The notes beneath the pieces are model-generated. The model was not told the DNA's origin, did no database searches, and was given only the letters and a program-made list of their open reading frames with translations. Positions 1 through 7,888 of a DNA stretch of 64,000 bases are shown here, piece after piece (position 1 is the first letter of the stretch; every line of letters starts with the position of its first letter). Made by a program: the position numbers and the translations under genes. The DNA is from Bacillota bacterium (GTDB taxonomy: Bacteria > Bacillota > Clostridia > Acetivibrionales > Acetivibrionaceae): contig JAEWSG010000085.1 in NCBI GenBank assembly GCA_023398495.1, positions 52,671-116,670 on the forward strand. Reading direction: 5' to 3'.

Positions 1-210
1 CTGTTCAAACACATCACTGGTAGGATTCATAATTCTTGTATAAATATTGCCAGATTCCTTCAATGCAAACAGATTGGCAGCATGCTCCGGACTATCAAAT
101 ACATAGGACGTTGTCTGATAAATCGGAACCGCTCTTGATCCTGTAGCCGGATCAGGTTTCTGCCCCGCATGCACCTGCAGGGTATCAAATTTTAATTCTC
201 TATCACTCAT
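1..210 (-). CDS. metY: O-acetylhomoserine sulfhydrylase MetY, N-terminal part (cut by window edge)
   Basis: The first 70 codons can be read on the minus strand from the ATG at 208-210, behind a GGAGGC ribosome-binding site; the rest lies outside the window. The peptide begins MSDRELKFDTLQVHAGQKPD and continues with the PIYQTTSYVFDSPEHAANLF stretch and NIYTRIMNPT, the classic N-terminus of the Cys/Met-metabolism PLP enzymes of the O-acetylhomoserine aminocarboxypropyltransferase branch. Such enzymes join O-acetylhomoserine and sulfide to give homocysteine in the cytoplasm. The pairing fits the acetyl-type MetA encoded upstream. Assignment to MetY rather than another family member is from the N-terminus only. 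Confidence 0.85.
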   Translation of the reverse strand, partial: MSDRELKFDTLQVHAGQKPDPATGSRAVPIYQTTSYVFDSPEHAANLFALKESGNIYTRIMNPTSDVFEQ

Positions 211-272
211 GATTTAGCCTCCTTATAAATACAATTTTTCCTATCATTTTAATCATATTTGAAATAAATTTT

Positions 273-722
273 TTAAATGTAATACATTGCATCTTCAGCC
301 CCTGTCATTTTCCAATAACTATCTACAAGGTCCTCCAAGGTAAGAGAATCTGCCAATTCATTCAAAGCATCATTCATCTTATCCCAAACGCTTACCTTAA
401 TACACTGTTGTATGCTGGTTTCATTTCCTTCAGAACTTTCTGCATTTTCGTCAATAACAGAAAGAGGCCCTTCAAGAGCTCTCAAAATCCGTCCAACCTT
501 TATGTCTTGGGGAGATTCTGCTAATATATACCCACCTTGTGCACCCTTAACGCTTTTAACCAATCCGGATTTTCTCAATAAAGAAAAAACCTGTTCAAGG
601 TAGTTGGTTGAAATCCCTTGTCTTTCCGCAATACTGAACAATGCAACATGTTCTCCTTTTGCATGCACTGCAAGGTCAACCATTGCTCTAAGTCCATATC
701 TTCCCTTGGTGGAAAATTTCAT
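273..722 (-). CDS. Rrf2 family transcriptional regulator (CymR-like)
   Basis: 149 residues, starting MKFSTKGRYGLRAMVDLA, the hallmark Rrf2 winged-helix start. The recognition region is ERQGISTNYLEQVFSLLRKS, the wing is GAQGGYILA, and EGPL comes before the C-terminal dimerisation helix. Only one cysteine (about residue 107) lies in the region where iron-sulfur Rrf2 proteins carry three, so a cluster is unlikely and a CymR-type sulfur regulator is the better fit. CymR is known to sense cysteine status through O-acetylserine and CysK. It sits directly upstream of metY on the same strand (62 bp gap) and is probably co-transcribed, so control of the methionine/cysteine genes is inferred. A GAGGTGAG ribosome-binding site precedes the ATG. 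Confidence 0.85.
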   Translation of the reverse strand: MKFSTKGRYGLRAMVDLAVHAKGEHVALFSIAERQGISTNYLEQVFSLLRKSGLVKSVKGAQGGYILAESPQDIKVGRILRALEGPLSVIDENAESSEGNETSIQQCIKVSVWDKMNDALNELADSLTLEDLVDSYWKMTGAEDAMYYI

Positions 723-799
723 TTAGCTCACCTCTCTTTCCTTACTATTCCTATATGTTTTATATTATAATGACAAAGAGTGGCTTTGTCAATGATTGT

Positions 800-1252
800 T
801 TAAATATAATATTCTATTTCATTGGTTTTATTTGCAATACTATTATAGCATTCAACCAAATCATCTATTGTAATTGAGTTTGCAACATCATTCAAAGTAT
901 TCATCACACTTTCCCAAAATCCCCGGGTTGCACAATTCCAATACATTTCACAGGCATGCTCAGCTTTCTCTGCAACACAAACAACGGGTGCCAACGGACC
1001 TTCAAGTGCTGTCAGAATATCTCCTACCGTTATTTCAGAAGAAGCTTTGGCAAGAATGTATCCACCCTGGGCACCCCTGATACTTTCAACAATTCCTGCC
1101 CTTCTTAGTATGAGAAAAATTTGCAATATATATGCTTCTGACATTCCACATCTTTCAGATATACTTTTTAGATTCACATGCCCTTCAGAAGCATGAATTG
1201 CAAGGTCTACCAACGCTTCTAACCCATATCTGCCTTTTGTAGAAATTTTCAA
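800..1252 (-). CDS. Rrf2 family regulator with three-cysteine motif (possible Fe-S sensor)
   Basis: 150 residues from a TTG start (1250-1252) that gives LKISTKGRYGLEALVDLA and has a GAAGGGTG site six bases upstream. A GTG at 1286-1288 would extend it by 12 residues outside the family consensus and has no ribosome-binding site. The winged-helix motifs match the neighbouring Rrf2 protein, so the two look like a diverged tandem duplication. Unlike its partner it carries cysteines spaced CX8CX5C (CVAEKAEHACEMYWNC), close to the spacing of the cluster-binding cysteines in IscR, NsrR and RirA. An iron-sulfur cluster is therefore plausible but not shown. It lies between metA and the other Rrf2 gene, all on one strand. 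Confidence 0.82.
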   Translation of the reverse strand: MKISTKGRYGLEALVDLAIHASEGHVNLKSISERCGMSEAYILQIFLILRRAGIVESIRGAQGGYILAKASSEITVGDILTALEGPLAPVVCVAEKAEHACEMYWNCATRGFWESVMNTLNDVANSITIDDLVECYNSIANKTNEIEYYI

Positions 1253-1287
1253 ATTAATCACCCTTCTTCGTTGTTCCTTAAGGACCA

Positions 1288-1380
1288 CGAAAAAACAACA
1301 TCCAATTCTCGTATTTTTAAAACACTATCAATTCAAGTTTTTTCGTTATCCAGAGTAGAAACTTATATTTTAGACATGCC
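1288..1380 (-). repeat. Dispersed intergenic repeat, family A, copy 1
   Basis: On the minus strand this copy contains TAAAATATAAGTTTCTACTC, then ACGAAAAAAC and its inverted partner GTTTTTTCGT about 45 bases later, so the RNA or single strand could form a long hairpin. Two further copies occur at 7530-7631 and 18816-18920. It fills the gap between the metA stop and the second Rrf2 gene. No ORF is present. Function is unknown; a small non-autonomous element or a regulatory hairpin are both possible. Confidence 0.7.
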
Positions 1381-1393
1381 TTAGCAGTCACCG

Positions 1394-2311
1394 TCACTTT
1401 ATCTGATTCAAATCAAACGGAGTTTCCTGGTACACATAATAGTTGAGCCAGTTTGAAAAGAGAAGATTTGCATGTCCTCTCCACTTTACAATCGGAGGCT
1501 TACCCGGATCATCATCAGGGAAATAGTTCTTTGGAACCTTGATTTGAATTCCTCTAGAAACATCTCTGTCATACTCAGTTTTCAATGTATTCGGGTCGTA
1601 TTCCGAATGTCCGGTCACAAAAATCTGTCTTCCGCCATCAGTTTTAATCACGTATATGCCTGCGTCTTGCGAATCTGCAAGTATGTCAAGCTCTTTTACC
1701 TTTTCAACATCTTCTGTCCTAATTTCAGTATGTCTTGAATGCGGAGCATAGAAACGATCATCAAAACCTCTTAACAGCATTGTGTTAGTTTTACATATCC
1801 TATGCTCAAAAACACCAAACATCTTTTCACTCAAAGGATGTTTTTCAATACCATAATGATAGTACAACCCTGCCTGTGCTCCCCAGCAAATATGGAACGT
1901 GGAATACACATTGGTAAGACTCCAATCCATTATTTTTTTAAGTTCATTCCAGTAATTGACCTCTTCAAAATCCATTTGTTCAACTGGTGCTCCTGTTATT
2001 ATTAGTCCGTCAAACTTATCATCTTTGACTTCATCAAAGGTCTTGTAAAACTTTGTCAGGTGCTCCTCTGAGGTGTTCTTTGATACATGGGTCTTAGGGT
2101 GCAAAAGATCAACTTCCACCTGAATAGGAGTATTTCCAATCAAGCGCAGAAGCTGTGTTTCTGTTGTTATTTTTGTCGGCATCAAATTCAACATCGCAAT
2201 TTTCAGCGGTCTTACGTCCTGGTGAAGTGCCCTTTGTTCGTCCATTATAAATATATTTTCATTTGTTAGCGTTTGTTTCGCAGGCAAGCTATCAGGTATT
2301 TTTATCGGCAT
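1394..2311 (-). CDS. metA: Homoserine O-acetyltransferase MetA
   Basis: 305 residues from the ATG giving MPIKIPDSLPAKQTL, eight bases after AGGAGG. The longer reading starts at a GTG overlapping that site and is rejected. In this numbering the family's key residues fall in canonical places: nucleophile Cys142 in FHICWGAQAGLYYHYGI, His235 and Glu237 in VTGHSEYDP. Position 111, which decides acyl-donor choice in this family, is Glu (GAPVEQMDFEEV), as in acetyl-CoA-using enzymes, whereas the E. coli succinyltransferase has Gly. The predicted product is O-acetylhomoserine, the substrate of the MetY encoded three genes downstream. Cytoplasmic, first committed step of methionine synthesis. Confidence 0.93.
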   Translation of the reverse strand: MPIKIPDSLPAKQTLTNENIFIMDEQRALHQDVRPLKIAMLNLMPTKITTETQLLRLIGNTPIQVEVDLLHPKTHVSKNTSEEHLTKFYKTFDEVKDDKFDGLIITGAPVEQMDFEEVNYWNELKKIMDWSLTNVYSTFHICWGAQAGLYYHYGIEKHPLSEKMFGVFEHRICKTNTMLLRGFDDRFYAPHSRHTEIRTEDVEKVKELDILADSQDAGIYVIKTDGGRQIFVTGHSEYDPNTLKTEYDRDVSRGIQIKVPKNYFPDDDPGKPPIVKWRGHANLLFSNWLNYYVYQETPFDLNQIK

Positions 2312-2703
2312 AATATAATCCTCCTTCACAAGACTTCTATATATTTATTCGTTTTCCTATTGTTTTACTCATGTTATTGTTGCTATTATAGCATAATGGA
2401 TACGTAAAAGTAAATTGTATTAAGTTCACACCTTCTAAATTAGTGCTTTTTAACATTACTAATTTCTAGTCTTTCATAATGTTAAAAATGCACTTCATCT
2501 GTTTGCCTCGCACGCTCTAGAAGTTATTTCTGTTACGAGGCATTAACAAAAAAGTCTTTTAACTCTTACACTTTATTATAAATAAATATTCGGAAGCTTG
2601 CCCGAAGCTGTCGTTAATTCAGAAAAAACATATTGAAACAAAAAACTTTTTCCGATATATAGAAAGTAAACTAAACACTAAATCTTTCCGGGAGGTTCTC
2701 CTA
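2312..2703. other. Divergent intergenic region between metA and the chemoreceptor gene
   Basis: No convincing gene. It holds the metA ribosome-binding site at its left end, a two-hairpin dispersed repeat at 2442-2543, and the GGGAGG site of the rightward chemoreceptor gene at its right end. No SAM riboswitch consensus was recognised upstream of metA on the minus strand. Confidence 0.5.
2442..2543 (+). repeat. Two-hairpin dispersed repeat, family D, copy 1
   Basis: The first hairpin pairs AGTGCTTTTTAACATTA with TAATGTTAAAAATGCACT (one bulged T) around a loop containing TTTCTAG. The second pairs TGCCTCG with CGAGGCA around CTCTAGAAG. A near-identical copy is at 47780-47883 and a related, more palindromic one at 7771-7888. 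Not coding. Confidence 0.75.
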
Positions 2704-4215
2704 ATGAAACAAAAAACATTTATATTAAATAACGAAAAAAAAGCCAATAAAATCACAACCTTAATTCTATTCTTTACCAATTTAGCTTATCCTGCTTTGA
2801 TAATTCTTGGATTTCTTAAGGTTTTCGATTTTGATATGATAAAGCTTTATATTGTTTGTGCAATTGGAGCATTAGGCGCATCCACTCCGTTACTTCTGAG
2901 AAAGATTGGAATAGACAACACGCTGCTTAAATACTATACCATAGCCATGTGTACAATTGTTGTCGGTATACTCAATATAAACTATCAGATAGGTATTTAT
3001 ATGGTCTTTCTCTTTCCTATTGGCTTAAGTTGTCTCTATTTTGACAAAAAGCTAACACTAACAACTTTAGTTTTAGGGATTTTAAATATGTCTATCTCGA
3101 ACTACTTTCGAATCCATTCAGATCCCATTAATGCCATGGATCCATTTGGCCGATACATTTCAATCACAGCAGGTTATATAATTGAGTTTATACTACTTTC
3201 GCTTATCTTTATAATGCTGGCAAAAAGAACAAGAATTCTACTTGAAAGTTTGTCGGATTCAGAAGAACAATCATTAATTCTTAATAAACTAAAAGATGTT
3301 ATGGGCCGTTCACAAAATGCATCTGCTGTACTCGCCTGTTCTTTAAAACAGCTTTCTTCCACTATAGAAGAGACTACTGCTTCAAATGATAAAATCTTTC
3401 TAAATGCCGACAGCGTTTCATCCGGGTGCGAAAAGAATTTAAAATATATTGAAAGCACTAATTCGACTGTAGAAAACATTTCAAATGTATTAGAGTCTAT
3501 CTCTTCCCAATCTCAGAAAATATCTCAAATATCTCAAAACACCTTTGCAGCTGCAGAAGAAAGTGAAAAAATCATTACAGATGCCGTAATTAATATGGAG
3601 GAAGTTGAATCATCCACTGTACAAAGTAGGTACCTGATAAACCATTTAGGTGAAAGTTCCGAAGAAATAGGAAGGATTATCGAAATTATAACAAATATAA
3701 CAAAACAAACAAACCTTTTAGCACTAAACGCAGCTATAGAATCTGCAAAAGCTGGAGAGCACGGCAAAGGATTTGCAGTGGTATCCGATGAAATAAGGAA
3801 ACTAGCTGAACAATCTACAAGTGCAACAAAAGATATTGCAAACCTAATAAAACAAATGCAATTGGATACCGAAAATGCCGTTTCATCTATAGACCAATGC
3901 TATTTGGGTCTAAAGTCGGGAATAGATCTGGTTAAAGCTGCAGGTAAATCTTTTGAAGATTTAAAAGCCCTTCAGAAAATAACTAACCAAGAAATTCAAA
4001 AAATCGCTCACTACAGTGAACAAACTTCTCAATATGGACACGAAATTGCAGAAGTCATTTCCAACACAAAATCAATCACATCACAGTCCTATGCTGAAAT
4101 AAAATCAATTGCTTCTGCTACATCTTGCCAGGCTACGGCAATGCAACAAATATCCTCTTCCTTTGCCGTTATTGATAATATTGCCGAAGACCTTTTAAAA
4201 CTAAGAGATGGTTGA
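2704..4215 (+). CDS. Methyl-accepting chemotaxis protein with polytopic membrane sensor
   Basis: 503 residues behind a GGGAGG site. Roughly residues 17-180 are hydrophobic and read as about six membrane helices, with no large extracellular loop. There is no recognisable HAMP domain before the cytoplasmic coiled coil. The signalling tip lies near residues 335-370, with ITKQTNLLALNAAIESAKAG followed by GKGFAVVSDEIRKLAEQS, the conserved receptor hairpin that contacts CheA and CheW. The receptor should steer motility in response to something sensed in or near the membrane; the ligand cannot be predicted. It is a single gene, transcribed away from metA. Confidence 0.92.
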   Translation: MKQKTFILNNEKKANKITTLILFFTNLAYPALIILGFLKVFDFDMIKLYIVCAIGALGASTPLLLRKIGIDNTLLKYYTIAMCTIVVGILNINYQIGIYMVFLFPIGLSCLYFDKKLTLTTLVLGILNMSISNYFRIHSDPINAMDPFGRYISITAGYIIEFILLSLIFIMLAKRTRILLESLSDSEEQSLILNKLKDVMGRSQNASAVLACSLKQLSSTIEETTASNDKIFLNADSVSSGCEKNLKYIESTNSTVENISNVLESISSQSQKISQISQNTFAAAEESEKIITDAVINMEEVESSTVQSRYLINHLGESSEEIGRIIEIITNITKQTNLLALNAAIESAKAGEHGKGFAVVSDEIRKLAEQSTSATKDIANLIKQMQLDTENAVSSIDQCYLGLKSGIDLVKAAGKSFEDLKALQKITNQEIQKIAHYSEQTSQYGHEIAEVISNTKSITSQSYAEIKSIASATSCQATAMQQISSSFAVIDNIAEDLLKLRDG

Positions 4216-4513
4216 AATATTGTGCTGAATTTTCACGTGTCATTGTAAAGGTTGTTCTTATTGTTTTAGTGTCAAACAATTCCATTGTAAGACCTTCACA
4301 AAAAGTCAGTATGCCTCGGCTTCAGGTTATAAAAATTAGAGCTTAACGAAGAGATTTAGAGATAAATGAATATATTCTTAACTCATATTATTTTAATATG
4401 AATGCTTAACAGATTTGATATTAGCAAATTCTGTATACGCATAGTATAATTATATATAGATTAAAGAGCTACGCTCTATAATTAAATTTATTAAACTGGG
4501 GAGGATTTATTTA
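4216..4513. other. Intergenic region upstream of the small membrane protein
   Basis: AT-rich, without an ORF or clear terminator. It ends in a GGGGAGG ribosome-binding site 9 bases before the ATG at 4514. A TATAAT-like stretch within about 80 bases of that start could be its promoter, but no well-spaced -35 box is obvious. Confidence 0.35.
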
Positions 4514-4858
4514 ATGCAAAATGTATTTATAAGTATCTTAGTTTATATCTTCACATCATTATGCTTGAGTATAATTGCAGGAAAACTGGGGCAAGGAGAA
4601 CTTGCATTTATGGCATGGATTCCCATACTCAATCTATACATTATTGTTAAACTAGCTGATTTTAGCGGATTTACTTTATTGATTTTTTTTATACCGTTTG
4701 TAAATTACATTTATTTAGCCTACTGTTTAATGAGAATAACTGCGTTCCTCGATAGAAATCCATTATTAGGCCTATTAATGTTTGTACATGTTTTAAATCT
4801 TATCCTATTAGGGTATCTGGCGTTTACAGATAAAAAATCACCCGGAAGCCTGGTATAA
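4514..4858 (+). CDS. Small polytopic membrane protein (DUF5684-like)
   Basis: 114 residues, nearly all hydrophobic, reading as three or four membrane helices: FISILVYIFTSLCLSIIAG, a GELAFMAWIPILNLYIIVKLA segment, FTLLIFFIPFVNYIYLAYCL and LLGLLMFVHVLNLILLGYLAF. A short polar tail ends SPGSLV. The WIPILNLY and IPFVNYIYL motifs resemble the DUF5684 family of small membrane proteins, whose function is unknown. It has a strong GGGGAGG ribosome-binding site and is followed by a good terminator, so it is probably monocistronic. Confidence 0.7.
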   Translation: MQNVFISILVYIFTSLCLSIIAGKLGQGELAFMAWIPILNLYIIVKLADFSGFTLLIFFIPFVNYIYLAYCLMRITAFLDRNPLLGLLMFVHVLNLILLGYLAFTDKKSPGSLV

Positions 4859-4884
4859 AATATTTGACTTCAATATGTATAATG

Positions 4885-4935
4885 AGAAACAACATAGACT
4901 ATATTTTTTGAAACAGTCTGTGTTGTTTCTTTTAC
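4885..4935 (+). terminator. Rho-independent terminator after the small membrane protein
   Basis: AGAAACAACATAGACT pairs with AGTCTGTGTTGTTTCT around a short AT-rich loop and is followed by a T-rich tract. It lies 26 bases after the stop codon at 4858. Confidence 0.85.
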
Positions 4936-5094
4936 TTTTTCAAACAATAGAATTATCCATTTTCTCACAGAATTACTCCATCTGTTTCAATATGGAGCAT
5001 AATTGTATAGCTGCATTAAACCATAATTATACAGATAATGCGAAGCACAAGATTAACAGGATTAAATTTAATGACCGTTTTTAATGGTTTATCA

Positions 5095-5143
5095 ATAAAA
5101 CAACAAAGGCTATAGTGCAGCTCAAGCCTGTCCCATAGCCTTT
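5095..5143 (-). terminator. Terminator after the M6 protease gene
   Basis: On the minus strand AAAGGCTAT and ATAGCCTTT form a stem around a 21-base loop, followed by GTTGTTTTATTG. It lies just beyond the protease stop codon at 5177. Confidence 0.65.
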
Positions 5144-5176
5144 ATTATGCTTTTCAACTAATTCAGGGTACTGACA

Positions 5177-7465
5177 TCAGTTTTGCATTGTAAAACTGTC
5201 TATATTTCCAAGCAGATACAATCTCATTAAAGCAAAGTCAATTGAGTTGAACCCTCCATCTCTGTTGACATCGGCAGCAAGCATCCCTGAAGGATGTGGA
5301 AAGTCCGCAATCATACTGAGCAGTTTTGTTCTCATATATGCAAAGTCAACAGAGTTTACCGCTCCATCACCATTTACATCACCATATATGATAACCACTT
5401 CGGTTGGTGTAGGTGTAGGCGTTATAGTTGGTGTAGGCGTTGGTGTAGGAATTCTTGTCGGTGTAGGAGTTATAGTTGGTGTAGGAATTCTTGTCGGTGT
5501 AGGAGTTGCAGTAGGCGTAGGATTAGTGGCAGGTATGAATTCCATCCAGTTTATATCAAATAGAGACCCTGTTCCTCCAGTAAACTTGATATATAAATCA
5601 TGCACTCCTTTTACACCTTGTAGTCCTGCATTTAATGTCGACCAAGTAGTCCAACTTCCGGTAGAGGATACCTTACATGTTCCGACTATTTCCCCGCTTA
5701 AAGAATCAATTCTCAATTCCATACTTCCGCCAGCTGTTGCAGAGGCAACTCTCATGTTGACTGCCGATGCACCAGTTCCAAAATCAATATTTTTATATAC
5801 AACATAATCTCCATTATCAATCCAGCCGACGTAACTTCCCCCTTCAGAACAAGTTGAAGTTTGAATACCGTTTGCTTCACTGTAGCTTTCTGCTTCAATT
5901 CTAGTAAAAGCTGAAATTTTGGTAGGAACAACATTATCACCATTATTGAGTTTAAAGGTTATAGTATTTCCGATTGGCCCTATTTCTGTAATACTAAATC
6001 CAGATGATTGACCGTTCCACCATTTCGAATTTGGAAGAGTTTTATCGGTAAAAGCATTTCTGTACCCTGCATAGAAAAAGTCTCCCGCATCCCCGGTATT
6101 AACATTCCTTTCCATATCAAACCTTCCGTCTGCTTGTTCTATTGAGGTTTTATAATGTCTGGAAGCAGTCATATCCTGCCAATTATTGTTACCATTTTTA
6201 TCAATGTGCCAGACCACTAAACCTTCACCAGGGAATTTGGACCATTTCCCAGTCCTTCTTACGTTTTCTACAATAAACATTTCGTTGGAGTTTTGTGGAT
6301 TGATATACCCGAACACATCCATTGTATTTGCAGGTACAGTCACTGTAGAACCATCAGGAAGGTTATTTAACCACTTGATTTCATACCATCTGCTAAGAAC
6401 ACATCTTGAATATGGGTTAGGTACACCCTCGTTGAATTTACCGATTACTTTGGAATCCTCCTCATAATCATAGTAATCAGGCCACCCCAAGATCATATGC
6501 TCACATTCATGCGTAATTGTACTAATCCTGGGTTTTGATCCTATATTAGAAAACTGATAAGCAGAAACATAAGCACCATTCAAATCAAAACTACGCATCG
6601 ATGTTGAGTGAGGCCACAAGCCATTAGCCCAGCCAGCTTCCGGTGCACCAGCATAAATAAACGAAACTGCTCTTATTCTCTTATTGGAGTCTTTGGTCAG
6701 CTTTGATGGGTTAAAACCTGTTCCTTTGAGCCAGTTAAGGGTCTCATTACGTAATTCCGTTGAACCGGTATAGCCTTCTCCCGAGTCATAATGACTTTTA
6801 TTATATTTAGCAGTATAAAATCCTACTACCTCGTTTGTGAACGTGACCTTTCCCCCGGATATATCATAAAAATGATCATATACAGAACCAGTTCCAGGGT
6901 TATTAAGCGTTGCTATTATCTGGTCCTTAGTCACAGCACTTTTTTGGTCAGGAAAGTCAATGAGTATTACCAAGCCTACGTAAGTTTGAGGTGGTGCTGT
7001 CTGAAACGGTGGAATTTCCACATTATATGCAGGAGCAAACTGTGGAGCAGGAGTTGTTATAGGTTCCTCTACGGATATTTCTTTCTTTTTTGAATCAATG
7101 TTTTTTCGAACAATGCTTTTTTGTTCGTACAGGCCTTTTTCAATTCCCAGTTGAGATGCCTTTTTAGAGGCAAGTGGTGCACCTCTGTATATTTCATTAG
7201 TAGCAACAAATTTACCGTTTTTATCAACCTTTGCGTAACAAATAGAACCAGCATCATTTCTGACTAATGAATACCCGTCAAGACTTTCAACCCTCTGATA
7301 AAATTCATCGCCATAAACTCTTACTTCAACCTTTGAACCATCCGGCTGGTTAAAGTGATAGGTTTCACCTTTAATCGGATGTGCAAAGGAAATACTGCTC
7401 ATTACAAAAAGCAGTATTGAAACAAAGACAGCACTTACTAATACTTTTAAAATCCCCTTTAACAT
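5177..7465 (-). CDS. Cellulosomal M6-family metalloprotease with CBM6 and dockerin
   Basis: 762 residues. A signal peptide (about 1-28, ending SISFAHP) is followed by an M6 (immune inhibitor A-like) protease domain whose zinc site THECEHMILGWPD places HECEH at residues 319-323. Next come a CBM6-like module (about 520-640, from FTRIEAESYSEANGI to the WMEF end), a Pro/Thr linker (TPTPTRIPTP repeats) and two type I dockerin repeats (GDVNGDGAVNSVDFAYM and ADVNRDGGFNSIDFALM). It should be secreted and docked onto a cellulosomal scaffoldin. Proteases are rare among dockerin proteins, which are mostly glycosidases. The AGGAGGAGAG site fits the ATG. Possible targets are plant wall proteins or cellulosome components. 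Confidence 0.92.
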   Translation of the reverse strand: MLKGILKVLVSAVFVSILLFVMSSISFAHPIKGETYHFNQPDGSKVEVRVYGDEFYQRVESLDGYSLVRNDAGSICYAKVDKNGKFVATNEIYRGAPLASKKASQLGIEKGLYEQKSIVRKNIDSKKKEISVEEPITTPAPQFAPAYNVEIPPFQTAPPQTYVGLVILIDFPDQKSAVTKDQIIATLNNPGTGSVYDHFYDISGGKVTFTNEVVGFYTAKYNKSHYDSGEGYTGSTELRNETLNWLKGTGFNPSKLTKDSNKRIRAVSFIYAGAPEAGWANGLWPHSTSMRSFDLNGAYVSAYQFSNIGSKPRISTITHECEHMILGWPDYYDYEEDSKVIGKFNEGVPNPYSRCVLSRWYEIKWLNNLPDGSTVTVPANTMDVFGYINPQNSNEMFIVENVRRTGKWSKFPGEGLVVWHIDKNGNNNWQDMTASRHYKTSIEQADGRFDMERNVNTGDAGDFFYAGYRNAFTDKTLPNSKWWNGQSSGFSITEIGPIGNTITFKLNNGDNVVPTKISAFTRIEAESYSEANGIQTSTCSEGGSYVGWIDNGDYVVYKNIDFGTGASAVNMRVASATAGGSMELRIDSLSGEIVGTCKVSSTGSWTTWSTLNAGLQGVKGVHDLYIKFTGGTGSLFDINWMEFIPATNPTPTATPTPTRIPTPTITPTPTRIPTPTPTPTITPTPTPTEVVIIYGDVNGDGAVNSVDFAYMRTKLLSMIADFPHPSGMLAADVNRDGGFNSIDFALMRLYLLGNIDSFTMQN

Positions 7466-7529
7466 AATACTCTCCTCCTAACTAATATTTAAAATGAAAT
7501 TAATATAAGCCGATAGTTTTCTATATTTA

Positions 7530-7631
7530 GGTACCATTAAAATATAAGTTTCTACTCTGAATAGCTAAAAAGCCTGATTAGATGATGTTTTCAAAAGATG
7601 AGAATGAAAAATTATTTTTTCGTTTTCTTTT
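7530..7631 (+). repeat. Dispersed intergenic repeat, family A, copy 3 (diverged)
   Basis: Shares AAAATATAAGTTTCTACTCT and the later ATTATTTTTTCGTT arm with the copies at 1288-1380 and 18816-18920, but the middle has drifted and the hairpin is weaker. It lies in the upstream region of the M6 protease gene. Confidence 0.6.
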
Positions 7632-7691
7632 AATATATTCGAAAGAATTTTTTTTTTCAGTTCGTAGTTTTCTATTTTTTTAAAGAATTAT

Positions 7692-7739
7692 TAAAAACAG
7701 AAGATTTAAGGAGTGTAATCCTTAAATCTTCTGTTTTTT
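7692..7739 (-). terminator. Strong bidirectional terminator hairpin
   Basis: AAAACAGAAGATTTAAGGA and its exact complement TCCTTAAATCTTCTGTTTT form a 19-base stem with a six-base loop, with T tracts on both strands. It should terminate the leftward transcript of the giant vWA/CBM gene. Confidence 0.88.
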
Positions 7740-7770
7740 GTTAACCCTTTACATCCTTATTCCAAATTCA

Positions 7771-7888
7771 ACTAGTGCTTTTGAACATAATTCATTTCTA
7801 GAAATGAATTATGCAAAATGCACATCCTATGTTTTTTGCTGATTAGCAAAAGTAAATTCTAGAATTTACTTTTGTTAATCAGCACTAG
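7771..7888 (+). repeat. Two-hairpin dispersed repeat, family D, copy 3
   Basis: Bounded by ACTAGTGC and GCACTAG, which are inverted. Inside are two near-perfect palindromes: ATAATTCATTTCTAG with its complement, and GCTGATTAGCAAAAGTAAAT with its complement around TTCTAGAA. Its right end contains the TAG stop (7885-7887) of the giant gene. Confidence 0.75.

Noticed and set aside
1288..1380. Possible purine riboswitch, because of GTTTCTAC in family A repeats
   Set aside because: The flanking P1, P2 and P3 elements and conserved TATA/loop partners are not present, and copies lie at 3' ends or antisense to genes.
2580..2700. Possible c-di-GMP riboswitch before the chemoreceptor gene
   Set aside because: The GEMM consensus core could not be found in the leader.
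5400..5520. Short direct repeats resembling a CRISPR or tandem array
   Set aside because: These are the repeated Pro/Thr linker codons of the dockerin protease; there are no regular spacers and no cas genes.
5247..5807. Long plus-strand frame with Val-Gly repeats opposite the M6 protease
   Set aside because: It is the antisense reading of the Thr-Pro linker codons of the real gene; there is no ribosome-binding site and no family match.
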